From Siphonodentalium dalli (Eukaryota; Mollusca; Scaphopoda; Gadilida; Siphonodentaliidae), in assembly GCA_032622095.1 (NCBI GenBank), contig CP136066.1, forward strand, positions 111,869,319 to 111,933,318: a stretch of DNA of 64,000 nt, given 5' to 3'. A model generated the notes under the pieces. It was not told the origin of the DNA, did not search any database, and worked only from the letters and a program-made list of their open reading frames with translations. The translations under genes were made by a program, and so were the position numbers. Shown here piece after piece: positions 1 through 14,400 of the stretch (positions are counted from its first letter, which is position 1; each line of letters starts with the position of its first letter).

Positions 1-139
1 TTAGAAGATTCCTCCTAGCTACTTAATTCAGCTTGGGCTATTTTTTTTGGACAAATGTTTACAGTCAGTTTCATATTTTTACCACGAAATTCCACCCCAT
101 ACTATTATTTTGCCCCGTATGTTTTTTTAATTTTCCTAA

Positions 140-670
140 AAAATTTCCACCACATACTATTATTCCGCACGTATGTTTATTGGGCACTCACGAGGATTGT
201 TGTATGCGCCGCATGCACCGGAATACGTCTGCAAGCCCCCCCCCCCCAACAGTAATAATATACGGTATATATAAGCCCACCCACCAGCCCATCCCACCAC
301 CCAGTGTCTTATGCGCCTGCGGCTATGGGAATATGCGCCGCAACCGCCCACAATAATAATATATAATGTATCTTATGCGCCATAGAGTGTCTGCAATGGC
401 CCACAATAATAATATATATAAGCGTCCGCGCCCACCATCTCATCCCACCACGCATAGTGTCTTATGCGGAATGGTAGTGACTTCGTCCCAAAATGGCGAC
501 CTCATTCCGATTTTATGGGATTTTACGAGATCACCGACAAGTGGGACGAGGTCACCTTTTTGGGACAAAAATTGGTAGGACGAGAATGCAGTGGGACGAA
601 GTCACTGGTCACCCTTATGCATCTGCGGCCCCGGGAATATGCACTGCAACTGCCCACAATAATGTGGGGA
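140..670. repeat. Degenerate tandem repeat with CCCACAATAATAATATAT cores
   Basis: Imperfect units of about 110-120 bp recur. They share 'agtgtcttatgcg', 'gggaatatgc(g/a)c(c/t)gcaac' and 'cccacaataataatatat' phrases, near 250-270, 345-365, 400-420 and 650-665. A C12 tract lies at about 237-249. The small reading frames here are repeat shadows. Confidence 0.6.
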
Positions 671-1084
671 GTTTGATGCAGAAGTGAAACCTGCGTTACG
701 GACATGTTATAAAACAGATAAAATGAACGTTATTGTCCCATTTTAGCTTTGTTATATCTCCCTGAGATTGTGTTTTTGTTTTATCTTTATGGGCTAAACA
801 AATTAGCAATAATATGCCCTGTAATGTCTAAAATTTCCTTAAATATGACACAGTGAATTGCATCCTGAAAAAAATAAAAAGATTTAAAAAACAAAAAGTT
901 TTGCCTACCTACCTACCCAATTTTTGTTCAGTCCGTTAGCGGAAACAAACGTATAATTTTGTTAGGCCTAATCTAGGGCAGAGTCAGTATTTAGAATTTT
1001 ACTGAGAGGTCAATTTGATAAAGTTTCTCAAACATAACTTTGGAAATTTTTGATACCCCTTTAAAAAAAAAAATGGAGGTATAC

Positions 1085-1620
1085 TGTTTTGCACCTGTCC
1101 AATGAAATTAGGTATGGATGTTCACTACTATGAGGACATTAAATAGAGGGTTCCATCGTTATGTTCGGATTTTCCATTCTAGAGTGTTTCATCTTTGTTT
1201 ATCTGGAAATATTGGCTTTATGGTCCGTCTGGTGTCTGTTTATGTCGTAACTTCAACAGTTGTGCTGGGATCTCAATGAAATTTGGTACGGATGTTCACT
1301 ACTATGAGGACATTCAATAGAGGGTTCCATTGTTCTGTTCCGCTTTTCCATTCTAGAGTTATTCATCTTTGTTTTTCTGGAAATGTTGGCTGTTTGGTCC
1401 ATCCGACGTCTGTTCTGAGGTCATAACTTGAACAGTAATGCTCAGATCTCAATGAAATTTTGTATGGATGTTCACCACTATGAGGGCATTTAATGGCACA
1501 TTCAACTGTTTTGTTTTGGTTTTTTGTTTTATAGTTATTCATCTTTGTTTACATGAAAATGCTGATTTTTTGGGTCCAACTGTCTGAGTATAGCAATCAT
1601 AAGTTATAGATATGCCCACA
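1085..1620. repeat. Three tandem ~175 bp modules
   Basis: The phrase 'ggatgttcactactatgagg' occurs near 1115 and 1287, and with one change near 1465, so the period is 172-178 bp. Each unit also carries 'catctttgttt..ctggaaat.ttggct' and 'tcaatgaaatttggta'. This is one member of the window-wide class of tandem modules built around a '(a)aatttggtat' core. Confidence 0.75.
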
Positions 1621-2313
1621 TCAGGCGGTATGTGCTAAGAGAGTATGCACCGGACGACATCGATCTCTTGTTTTATATGTATGGATTGGAAATGCTTATA
1701 AGATATTGTCAGATATATTTTGGTTCAATGGACTATGATTATCCTGCTTGAAATGAGACTTACCATTATCACTCTAATTCATATAATAGACTATTTTATA
1801 AAATTCAAGTGAGACGCATACATACTACAATGTAACATGTAGTACAGAAACAATGTCTATTAAGTTAGTAATTACTATTTATTTCTATGTTAATTTTTCA
1901 TTTGGTATTATGATATCCCACCTGATAACCAGGTTTATTTGATCAAATTGTTAATGTTCCTGTACTGTATTTGATTGAAATACTGAAGTCTGAAGGCTGA
2001 ATGATAACAAACCTGAACTGAAACTATTTGAAGTTTGTTTTTTGGTCCGTTATTTTTTTTTTGCAATGGCAATAAAAAGTTTAGGGTCGGGGGTTTAAAA
2101 TAGGGTCGGTCAGGTTAGCGGAAACAAACGTCTTTTTTTTTAGGCCTTATCCACCTTCGACTTTACTGTGATTATTCTATTGGCTTTGCACACAAGCTCA
2201 ACCGGGACCAGGCAATGGCTTCGACTTAAGTGGGGTATTCGAGTTACCAACATTCGACTTAACAAAGTTTAACTGTAATACTATTTCTTTCATGAATGAT
2301 TTGTGTATTTCAG

Positions 2314-2422
2314 AGCTGTCCAGGGAAATCACCATTCTTCACCAATGCACCCACAGAATGCCCACCCTGCAGTTCCTCCACAAGCCCATCAGGCTCCTGT
2401 ATTGACCCCCAACCAGCCACAG
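2314..2422 (+). CDS. Sin3: Sin3 exon 1 of window: N-terminal His/Pro/Gln segment
   Basis: Acceptor 'gtgtatttcag' and donor 'gtacgt'. After one leading base that completes an upstream codon, 36 codons read [20 protein letters not shown] and on into a Pro/Gln/Ala run. This resembles the disordered His-rich stretch of human SIN3A just before PAH1. The exon ends in phase 0, which fits exon 2. The other frame gives a Cys/Pro/Ser peptide that matches nothing. It is the least conserved exon, so it is less certain than the rest. Confidence 0.8.
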
Positions 2423-5400
2423 GTACGTACATACAAGTCTTGCATTCCCCTTCCTCACCTATAATGAAGCATTATGCAGTATGATAGACAACTCATTGTC
2501 AGTTTCAAGTTTCAATGTTCTGTTGAATTTATTCTGATTAATATAATTTAACGAATAACGACAATACAAATGCAGAACAAAATAATAATAGCCTAAATAA
2601 TTGGCACAAAATACTCCAGTGATTTTAGGCCAAACAAAAATGCAAGAATTGATTCATGGGCAAAGGCGTATTGAATAAAATGGCCCACATTGAACGTTTT
2701 TATTCTCACCATGGAATCGGAATTTTAGAATTACCAAAACGAAAATAGCTGACATGGGGCAGTGAAAAGACAGCGTCGAAGTATAATCATATAAATGACT
2801 GAAATGTTTAAGTATGATGGTTTATAATTGTGTGGTGTTGGCCAACCATGTTTAAAGTTGAAATATGGACCTTCACTGGGTCAAAGAATAATCATTTTGA
2901 ACAGGAAGTGTGAGAACGCATATTGGTTTTTCCCAGAAATATAGATACGATATTATACGAAAATCAGGAATTGAAGCTGGAAAGATACATGATGTCAATA
3001 ATGCGATTTTAAATACTGGGTTTCGTGTTCCCACATATCAAATCATCCGCACATTGTCGCGACATGTTATAACTTAAATCTATCATCAGAACAGAATATA
3101 TCCTGTTTGCGCCATGATCGTGAGACTGGAAATTGAATATATCCGTTTCTGAAGTATAAATAATTCCATGAATTAAACGCAACTGGACAACACACACGCC
3201 TTATTTTAATTTGACAATTCAATGTAAATAACAACAAATAATATTGCTTTCAGTCTAGGCTGTACAAAACAATAAACCATTGCGACCATGTAATGGTCAT
3301 GGTATTTAATTGAAATTAAAATTAATTTGCTCCCTGACTTACTGCAATTTGTCAAAGGTGTCTTATGGGGAATTGTTGTGGTGAACATTAGTCAGTAAAT
3401 TGTGTCAGACAGTCGCCGATTTATGCCGGTCATTTTCCGTGTCCAGCCAGTTGTTTCAAGGCTTGCTACATAAATCTCCTATCAGGACCCCCTGGTAGCC
3501 ATACATTTGTCAAATGTCTGTATCTGCATGGTAGTTAATTCCTGTTCTGATCTACCAATCAGCCAAAAGTATCAAGCTGGAAATAACTGCATTTCTATAC
3601 TCATTGACAAGTCCAGGCTAAACCATTGATAAAAACCCTCTTGGGGTGGGGGTGGGAGTGGGGGGTACTAGGATTCCAGAAATTTGAATGTGAGGTGTAT
3701 CGCAGATCAAGATGGTGCCAGGAGTTCACCCAAATAAATTTAAAACTTGTCTATCAAATTTTTAAATAAATCAATTGATTTTGTTAATAAATTGTTTAGT
3801 TGTTTTTTTTTTATTTAAATTTATTTTTTGGATATTTTTTTTATAACTGTTATGAAAATATGTAATTGTGCAATTTCTCTGATAAATGAAGGTTCTGAAA
3901 GGTGTTGATTATTGTATCCAAGGCTGGATTAATCAGAATTCTATGATCGTATTAGTATTTAATATTTTTTGTATACCAATCAAACACAAATATCATGGCA
4001 GTACAGATATAGCGATCATGTACTTTATGCATACAATAAGGTTCATGTGGGTTCCAATGTTGTGATAACTGGAAATGTAGACCTGTGCTTAAATTTTTAC
4101 TAATAATTTAGCAATTTTCACTGAAAACTGAATATTATCAATCATGTTTGCTCTCAGTGACAGTAATCACATCATATATCGAGTATAGACACTAGACAAC
4201 TAGAGTAGTTAGATGGCAGAGTATATGGTAGAGTTACTCAGTTAGCATTTACATGTATGGCAATCAGAAAAGAAAAGAGAATTAAACAGTGTAGTTGCAA
4301 ACAATACTAACAATGATAAGCGGAACAGGCCATTTGCTGGAGCAGTAAATATGGTACCGTACCATGCAGTATACCTGTGAAATCTAGGGTTGATAATTAC
4401 AGTACAATTTCACATCTATTATCCAATTTGTATATTGTTTAATCATAGTCATAGTATAGTTTACAGAAACATTATTAGATAAATTGCAGTTCTTGAATTT
4501 TCATCATGATTTAAATTTTTTTTTATTTAAATCAATGATTTTTTTGAAAAAAATCATTGATTTAAATCGGCCAACCCTGCCGGTCGAAGACAAAATTTTT
4601 GTGCTAATCCATGGTTAATCTCATTAAACCCTTTCTATACTAAATACTCATTGTTGATTAGTTATCCCTTAAGAAATGTTCATATAATAAGTTAAACAAA
4701 CAACCATAGGTCATTTGTTCAACTTATTATCTGAACAATTCCCTCCAATAAATAGGACTCCTGCTCTTTTATTATCTGTTGTCTGCTTATTTTTTCCTGA
4801 ACACCCCTCCAGATGAATAATAAGACCATTCCATGGTATACAAATATAACTTGAGTTAACATGGATAAATATGATGAGAATGTCTCTCACGTTCCACAGG
4901 TACATGCCGCACAGGTACAAGGCCAGCAGCAGCAGTTTCAGAGATTGAAAGTTGAAGATGCTTTGTCATATTTGGATCAGGTTAAACTTCAATTTGGCAA
5001 TCAACCTCAAGTTTACAACGACTTTCTGGACATTATGAAAGAGTTCAAGTCACAAAGGTTAGTGTTCTCTTTGAAGGCCAGACCATTTTTAGTCGAATTT
5101 AAACAAAACCTTGACTTATGGTTTGGTGAGTTCGGTAGGCGGGCGGGTGTCCCGACGGGCGTGAAATCTCAAACAAACATCAACCGATTTCATTCATATC
5201 TGGTATGTGGGTTTGTTGCAACATTATCTTGACGAGTTCGAAAACCAGGTTTGTCCCATCTTTTATTCGAGAGTTATGGGACTCAGTTTGTCTATTTTTA
5301 GCTATTTTGATCGTTAGCACAACAACTCAAACAAACTTAGACCGATTTCAACGATATTTGGTATAGGAGTCTAGGATCACCTCTAGATGGGAGCTATCAA

Positions 5401-8400
5401 ATTTGAACGTTTATTCAATGAAAAACCATCATGGATTTTACTCTTTGCATCACTAAATCCTTCTGCACACCCTACAGAGCATATCCCTCATCCGATCATC
5501 ATCAAACTTCATATGAATCTTCGGGTGACTTCAAGATGGGTGCTTAGCATTTTTTTCCAAATTCAGTTAAAAAACATGGCTGCCAATGGCAATCTTGGAT
5601 TTTACTCTTTGTATGACTAAATCCTTTAGCACACCTTACAGGTCACATTTCTCATGATGATCGGACGATCCAATCTTCACCAAACTTCATATATGGATCT
5701 TCGAGGTGACCTCATTAAAGAAAACATGGCGACCAATAATTCTTTCAGGCAAAAAAACTTGAGCGCCAATTTTCCGATGAGCACCCTTGTTATTGGTTGT
5801 TTTGGGCCATTCCATGTCACGTGTGTTACATTTTGCACGAAATTTTGGTGGTATTTTCAAGCAGCATTTGGTGTGCATTCAATATAATATAAAATGATTC
5901 ACTGTATAGTCGAGATAATAACCCCATTATAACTATGCGATCGGTCCTTAAGGCTGTGTAGTAAATGTATTACTGTACAATGCTTGTATATGACTGTCAC
6001 GTGTGTTATAGCGCACAAATGAGAAAAAAAGGACCTCTGTTTTCTATGCAAAAAGTCTGTGAAGTTACTTGTTTGATACATAATTGGCGCTTTTTTCCAA
6101 TAAGAAAAAAGACTCTACTTCAATGTGCAATTAGTACTTTTAATGAGAGTTGAATGTATTTCTCGCCCTGATAGCATATTCACTGTCACGTGTGTTACAT
6201 TGCTCTGTCACGTGTGTTACGCATGCGAAACCAGTATCCTATTTTCATTCAGTTCATAACCGATTGTCAATTTTATGCACAAGTTTTGTTTCAAAAGATT
6301 ATTTTATGCATATTACAGCAGAACATAACAAAATTTAACATCAATTCATAAGAAGAGAGGTACAAGGGAACATGACATTACTAGACATAAACAAAGCCCA
6401 TTGTTGGTAAACAACATCATTAGATATAAAGTATTTGTTCACAATCCATTTAACTGTATAAAAAAGCTAGCTGCAGAGAATACTTTGGTTAAGTTTTCTT
6501 AAACCACTAAAATGTGAGACCATATATTACTGGTATATATCTGAGGTATGGATATGACTGAAATGAAGACATGTGCCCAGCTTAAGGGGTATTAAAAGCT
6601 TCAAACTTCAAATTGAACGCTGTGGGTGCACACCCTTGTCGTGTTCCAGAATCGGCTTGATTATAAATGCACGAATGACTTACAACATATGACACCAATC
6701 CCTCTAGATATTGTGAAGGTATAATATACACTGTCATACTTAATTCATTGCCACCAAAACTGTTCTGTAGAGAATTGAGTTGAGCGTTCATTCTTACTGT
6801 GTCAAGAAGAAACTATTAAACAGAACACTCTTCACTGCTACTAGTACATGTACATTAGATGCTGCAGATGCAATAATTCATATCACTTTAGTAAATGTTC
6901 TGGAGCCATGTACAAGTGTAGATTTGATGTATTTGAGCATGACTGGGGGCCAGAAATAGTGGCTTTTGTAACTTTTGGAAGTACACGTAAAAGATTATTT
7001 GTCAATTTGCTATTTTACCAGATAAAAGTCAAACATACACAATTAAGACCCGATGCATACACCTCATCAGTGTAATTTTAATCCATTTTCTAATTATTGA
7101 TTAATTATTGTATTTTGGATTACTAAGATCTATCATTGAAAAGATGTGACAGTCCACTTATAGTCAGACCAATATAAAGGATCATATTTCAGATGTGTTT
7201 TGGCATAGAGGAGTCTGCAGATCTGTTTTGAGATCAATATTATGAATTTCCTATTGATAATCTGTATGTGGAGGTGGTAGCCAGACACCTGTGATGCGTT
7301 CAGTTCAGAACAAGTTCTAATGCTTAGCCGCAGATGTCAGAAATTAATTAACATATCCAAATGAGTGTGTGAATCTAGTCTGTTTACAGATATTAGCAAC
7401 ATAATTAATCTAGAAACAGCTTTCAGAAGTCTTGGACCCATGTTTTCAATCACTATAAGCCATGTGTCATTTTTGTAACACACGTGACGTCACGTATGTT
7501 ACAGAAATTAAACCATGCATTTTGGCATTAGGTGGTGATCAAGTTCAACAAGTTTTTCCCGAAATTGTCAGGGAACGTTTCTACCTTTGAATATTGTGCA
7601 GTATAAATTTCCAGTTTTAAGTAAAAAATACTGTTAATTCTGTCACGTGTGTTACAAGCCAAATGTGAATTTCCTGACAATTTCTTTTCTTGATATGCAT
7701 CATATATCCAAGTAGCAGGCATGCCTACAGAATAGGGTGGTCATTGTTTGTAAAATGACATGTGAATCATTTTGTTAATCGTAACATTTTTTCCTAGACA
7801 ACATCAGCATTTCAACATGTATAGGATCAATTGTTTGGCTATAGTAGCCATAAATTTGAACACTGATGTGCAAGGAATACACATGTACAATCCACATACA
7901 AATATTTTTTCCCGATAAATTGCATCAACATTATGGAGAAAAAAAAAATTGTGACCCTGAGTCTAACTTGAATTTTTTTGTGTTGTGGACCACTTTGCAT
8001 GGAATGGCCCTTTTACAAGATAATTTTTTTTTTCTGAACTGAGTGGTATCTCTGAAAGTACTTTCCAATTAGCGGGAAGAGTTTAGAGATCCTATTCTCT
8101 CTGAAATTTGCTCTTTTCGAAGAGTGGTTGCATGTTTAAAGTGCTCAGAGTTGCATGTAATCCAAATGTGAGTTGTTTACTATCGATATTATTAACGTGA
8201 AGTTGTTCGGGTGCTGTTCTGAGTAACCCCATGGAACATTCCCAGAGATTTGATCCCCTGGAAAAAGGATATAGCACTTTGTAGCATGTAATGTTTATAA
8301 AAAGTGCATTTCATGCAGTTTATTTTAAAATTTAAGATGCATTGAATTTCAATGGAGATAAAAGTATCCTGTTCCGTTGGATTTGGCTGTTTTTCACGCT

Positions 8401-11400
8401 CAAATCCCCGAATATCCAACTCAACAGAATGTGTTTGTCTCCTGCATACAGTAATGCCCTAAGTAATCGTCTAATCGACCCCTTAACCACAGCAGAATTA
8501 TGGGTTTAGTCGGAAATATGGCTTGTTGCGATTCATCAGAAAGCTCTCACCGATTAAGGGGTCGATTACTTAGTGCATTACTGTGTTTATCATTTTTGTG
8601 TTCTTGGATATTCACTGAGTGCGGTTAATGGGACAAATTATGAGATTGAAAGCATATACTGTCAGATAATTATTGATGGATTCTTTATAATTTACGATGG
8701 GCTGCAATTGTTCCTTATAACTTGGCTTAATAAACACCATTTAATATGCAGATTGACTGCAAGTTGTGAATTGTTTGTGCTGCATGAAAGTTATTATATA
8801 CAATTATCCTCGATGACTTCGCCATTACTATAATTGAGGTGGCATAAATCAGGCCAGGATGATGTTGGTATTTTTGAATATAATCCCTCGTTTTTCAAGT
8901 ATATGAAATGGTCTGCATTCCACAATAAACATGTGTTAGATATTCTGACCTTGCCCTTGGAACAGCATAATTATGATTTACAATCTCATGAATATTGTGT
9001 TTTCATCTTTTCAGCATTGACACTCCTGGAGTTATCAACAGGGTATCGAATCTATTCAAAGGTCATCCTGATCTGATTGTTGGCTTTAACACCTTCCTTC
9101 CTCCTGGCTACAAGATTGAAGTGCAGGCTAATGATACTATTAACGTTCAGCAGCCTGGCCAGCCTCCAACAATAATCACACCAGGTGGTGCTCAGTTGGT
9201 TTCACAGACCAACCCGGCTCCGCAGCCTGCACAACCTGCATCCAATCCTCCAACACCGCAGCCAACAACGCCATCTAATCATCAATACAATGTCGGAGCC
9301 ACTTTGCTACAGTCATTTACTATGTTGGCTAAAGAAGATAAGGTAGTTGATGAACGGAATGTTTTTTTTTTTTGCAGCACATATTCATATTTACGAGTAG
9401 GCAATGAGTTTTGATTAATTGTAACGACAATCAATTTTATATACTCCAGAGTACCTTCGGATTGCCTGTATGCAGATTTGTGTACGTTATATACAATATA
9501 GCAGACAGTGGTACTCGGCTACAGAACCGTGTACGTTTTATATATGGCAATAACCTAAATGACACATGCCTGGAAACAAGTGCATTTGACAGTATTAAAG
9601 CTTTCTAATTATTGTAACAACAGGGTAATGATGATATATTTAATTGAAAATTGTGAATTAAATAATGGTTTTGACATTAAATTATCTTATCAATTGTAGC
9701 GAAATACTTCTCAGTTGGTAAGAACTTGCATTTTTTTTTTTTTCAGGGGTCTTTTCCCCCCATGGAGGATACTATTTCATATTTCCAATTACCACAATCA
9801 AATCTGATTATCTAAACATAAATACATTCTTATTTTTTTCCAAAAAAGAATAATTTTGGGGTACTACTGAAATTACCGGTGTCCATCATTCATCTCTATC
9901 TCAGATGGTTTCTGGTGGATATCATCAGTAATAAGTGATAATCAAATCTGCTCTATGAATTAATCAAATTAAAATACAGGTCAAATTTAAATCTGTGTTC
10001 AAAAATGCCTTCTCCGTTATTCCCTATTTTGACTTAACACTGCATGAATTATGAATTAATATTGAATTCTGTTTCTTACAGAAGCCAGTGCATCTAAATA
10101 TCGGCTCTCAAAACAGTTCATCTCACCATTCTTACCACCAGTCTCCCCGTGCTAATCAAGAAAACATTCAACCACAACAGAATTCTAATCAGCAACAGGC
10201 TAATCAACCAGTGGAGTTCAACCATGCAATCAACTACGTCAATAAGATAAAGGTTGGTATTGAGTCTAGACATTCATTAAAAACTTGCTGCAAAAATATA
10301 ATGCTTAAACTGAGATTTTAAGTTGAAGCCGATTTAGCCAAATAATGCATTGTTTTTTAATTTTTTATATCACTTCAATGAAAATCTGTATTGATTCAGT
10401 GATGAAATAATAGAGACAAATCAACAGCTTCTGTCACTAGGAAATAATTTTTCCACAAACTGACATCTCGTTGTTTCAAATTTTGTATGTGGATTACACC
10501 AGGCCTCAGCCTAGGGGTCCAGAACAGGGAGACTTGAAGTCTCCCTCCAGGAAATTTAGGGAGACTTCAGGAAATTTAGGGAGACTTCAGGGAAAAGTGG
10601 GGAGACCACCAAAAATTGACAATTTTCAAATATTGCTTTATTTTATAACATCTGACAATAAAAAATTTAAAAAGATGAAATAAAACTAAAAAAATTTGAC
10701 CTTATCTGAAATTAGCATAATTAATTGTTATTATACATTTAAAATTTTTGGAAATGTTTTGTGTAGCTATCATTTAAGCAATACAATTATCAAGTTACAG
10801 TAGTAGTTAATTTTTTAACTAAACGAAAGTAGTATTATTTCCTAGACTGCAGCCTGGAAGATACGTTTGTACAGTCTGAATTATGATGCATGTAACTTTG
10901 TAAGTTTAATTTGGTCACGGCTGTAATGTGGGTGTCCGCTAAAATAAACAATAAGGACTAACTAACAAAGGAGTTGCAAAAGCTTTTAATTAATTAATGG
11001 CCTCCCTTAATTAATGCCAACATCACTGGTATAATCCGATTAAAGCAATAAATTTGACATTATTTTATTTACGGAAGCGGTCTCTTCAAAAAGTCCGACG
11101 TCGTCTCTTCAAAAAGTCCGACGCGTTACCGAAACGAACTTCCGAAGCGCCTGGTACATACTCTGATAATGTCGTAATTGTTTTATATCTGAAAAGCGGG
11201 ACGGCGGTCTTTTAAGTTAATTAAAACATTTATTTGTGACACTCACGATGGTCAGTAACAACACAGATGCGAACATCTCATCGTGTTTTCAGCGTGTCAA
11301 AACATTCGTGATTAACATTCATTACCGCAAAGGGATCGAACAAAGGCGACGGAATAACACAAAACAATACGTCATATTTTATTTTTTATTTTAAACACTT

Positions 11401-14400
11401 GGGTGTTTGTCTCTGCATCGTCTGTTTCTTTTTGGGATGGCCGCCACAATTCATCTATATACGGACATGTCCGGGGGAAAAAAATAAAATTTCCCCTAAA
11501 ATTGAAGGCGACTTCGATTTCGCCTTAGAGCGACGACAGGGCGAAGTCAGCGACAGTAAGGCGACAATCTCGCCCGAGTCGCCTTGTGAGCTGAGGCCTG
11601 GATTACACACATGAAAATACAGGTCAAGATTGAATTTGGGTACGGGCCTCCAATTTTTAGCTTAACTTGCCAAATTCAAGTTTGAGTTATTGCCATGTGC
11701 TGGTGTCCATCGTCTGTCTGTCAACAATTTTCTTGACCACACCCTGCAGGTCACATCTCATCCAATCAGGACCAAACTTCGTATGGAACTTTGGTGTGGC
11801 CTCCAGATATGAGCCGTCTTGGATTTCAAATTTCAATCCATCGGCACACCCGCATATATTGGAGAATTCTTTTGAAAATTAATAGGCATGTTTTGAATCT
11901 CTAGATGGGAGCTATAGAATTTGAACAATTTTTTCAATGGAAAAACAAGGCCGCTGTCTGCCATCGTGGATTTTACTCTTCTTTTTTTTTTTACCCTATA
12001 GAACACATCCCTCATCCGATCGTTGCTAAACTACATATGGATCTGCTGGGCAACCAATAGATGGCAGCCATAAAAAAAATTCTGATTGAAAAATATTGGA
12101 TTTACTCTTTGTATCTGTATGACTAAATACTTCGCCACATCCTACAGGCCACATCCCTCATCCAATTGTCACTAAACTTCATATGGATCTTCGGAGAGCC
12201 ATCAAAATTGTCCAATTTTCGTTGAAAAACATGGATTTCTTATTTGAATCCATCGGCACACACTGCAGCCGACAATTATGAAGAGAAACATTTTTAAAAT
12301 GTTCAGGATCACTTCCAGTTGGGAGCTATCAAATTTGAATAATTTTTTTATCAAAAACATGGCTGCCGTTTTCGTCCATTTTTAGTAATTCTTGGTCGAA
12401 CAGATTCACTCTTATATGAGCAGAGCCATTTTCAATACGCAACCCTTGTTTTCTAAGTAAATACTTTTGTCAACTTGTTTTCTGTTCTTTACAGAATCGT
12501 TTCCAAGGTCAGCCTGAAATCTACAAAGCATTCTTGGAAATACTTCACACATACCAAAAAGAGCAGAGGAATCTGAAAGAGGTATGTTTAAATTTGTTTA
12601 AGGTCCATCGATCAACATAAGTCTTAAATTATATCCATTTTCCAATAAAATCTACTTTGATGTTCTTTGAACAAATTTAGTGTTTTGATTTTTAAAAAAA
12701 CCTGTGTGGAAACTTTAATGAATGAACTCCACAATTCCAATCATGAATGAAAATTGCAGTGTAGATTTACATTTTCATGTTTAAGTGACTTAATATTATG
12801 CAGCTTAAATGGAACCATGGCAAAGGTACAACATATTTAAGCCACATGACCACTGTTTGAAAAAACTTTACATATTAATAGAAAGTGATTTGTGTTTTAC
12901 ATTGGTATAAACCTTGATTTCTGATATTGTCTGCTTGACAGGCCATTTATTGAATATTGTTTGAAATTTAATCATGGATCCATTACATATCATGCTTACC
13001 TTCCAGGGCTTGGTGCCTCCGAACTATAAACCACTAACAGAAGCGGAGGTTTACTCGCAGGTTGCTAAGCTATTCCAGAATCAGGATGACCTGTTATCAG
13101 AGTTCGGTCAGTTCTTACCTGATGCAAATGGCTCATCGTATAATTTTGTAAGTCTTTTATCTTACCTTACCCCTTTTCTGTTGCTTTGGTCAGTTGAATG
13201 AGGAGATTTCTATTGCTTGATAGAAACATGCATGCCACAGCAGTGCCGAAACCTATTGGAAGTATCATGTTTGTGTTATTTTGATCCGAAGATCACGTAA
13301 GGTAGTAGATTTGTAGACTGTAAATTTGTATCATTAAAGCTCAAACACTAATTGCGACTTCAAAGACGTATCGCATGCTTATTTCGCTGAATCAATCAGA
13401 TAAGTGAGTACCCAGACACTGAAAGCATTCAAAGTAGGCCCCTGCAAATAATGGGTTTTTGGTCGAATCGAATATCGAATCAGATATTTCATAATCTTGC
13501 TCGCTGAAATGATCTGATAAAGATATGTTTTCGTCCGAATTATCTGTTAAATAAAACACATTGTCATCTTTATTTGTGAACAGTGGATGGACAATTAAAG
13601 ACATCATATCTTCAAAATATAACAAACAATTAGGAAAATACAATTTGCATGTGCAGTAAATAATCATTTGAAGTTGTGGAGGTGGGGGGGGGGGGGGGGG
13701 GGGGGGTGTGTGGTATACTGGAATCAGCTTGTCCGTCCGTCGTCCGTGGACACAAATTTGTCGGGAGTTTTTCTTAGTCGGTTTGTGACCATTTTCCGTG
13801 AAACTTGGCACAGACATCAATCACCATGTGAACCTGTGCACCTGCGATTATGACGTCTGTCCGACTTTTTTAGGTGGAGTTATCCCCCTTTTTCGACTTA
13901 GAATTTTTTTTTGCATCATGCATAATTTTGTCCGAGCTTTTATTGCTACATTTTTAGGTCAATGTTTTTGAAACTTGGCACATATATTTAGTACCGTGGG
14001 AACCTGTGCACCTGCGATTATGATTTTGTTTTTGTGGAGTTATTCCCCTTTTTCGACTTAGAACATTTTCGCAACATGCATAATTTTATCCGAGCTTTTT
14101 TTCCTACATTTTTCGGTCAAAAGGTTTAGGATTAGGGTTAGGGGGTTTGGGTTGTGCACCTGCAATGGGAATCTGTTATTTTATTGTTTTAACTAAATGT
14201 TTACTGACGTGTGAAACATCTTAGTGTTTTATAAACACGGGGCGGGTATCGTTAGTCCCATTGGGACAGTCACACCTCTAGTTACTTCCGACGTCACTAG
14301 TGGGGAATTTCACATCGATTCAAAATGCAGAATAGGAGATGGACCATTGCAGAATTACGCTATTCTCAACTATAAAATGGAGGTTTGATTAAATGACTTT

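Larger units (their letters stand above)
1..2313. other. Upstream flank or 5' intron of Sin3, repeats only
   Basis: No exon could be supported here. The conserved start of Sin3 proteins (a Met-Lys-Arg-Arg type N-terminus) was looked for and not found, so the first exon(s) should lie upstream of the window. The stretch contains two tandem-repeat blocks (listed separately) and two same-orientation fragments sharing a 'gttagcggaaacaaacgt ... taggcct' core near 935-970 and 2113-2145, probably ends of one transposon family. The rest is AT-rich spacer. Confidence 0.6.

Noticed and set aside
4861-4899. ATG at 4861 as a Sin3 start codon
   Set aside because: The frame is open, but the residues [13 protein letters not shown] do not resemble Sin3, a good acceptor ends at 4899, and exon 1 at 2314 joins in phase.
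10537-10580. 'ggagacttgaagtctcc' repeats as a regulatory array
   Set aside because: They belong to the left end of the 1.1 kb hAT-like element, since copy 2 at 36745-37828 has the same units.
13392-13820. 142-codon minus-strand frame with a proline run
   Set aside because: The proline run is the G-tract at 13684, and the frame crosses a transposon border at 13435.
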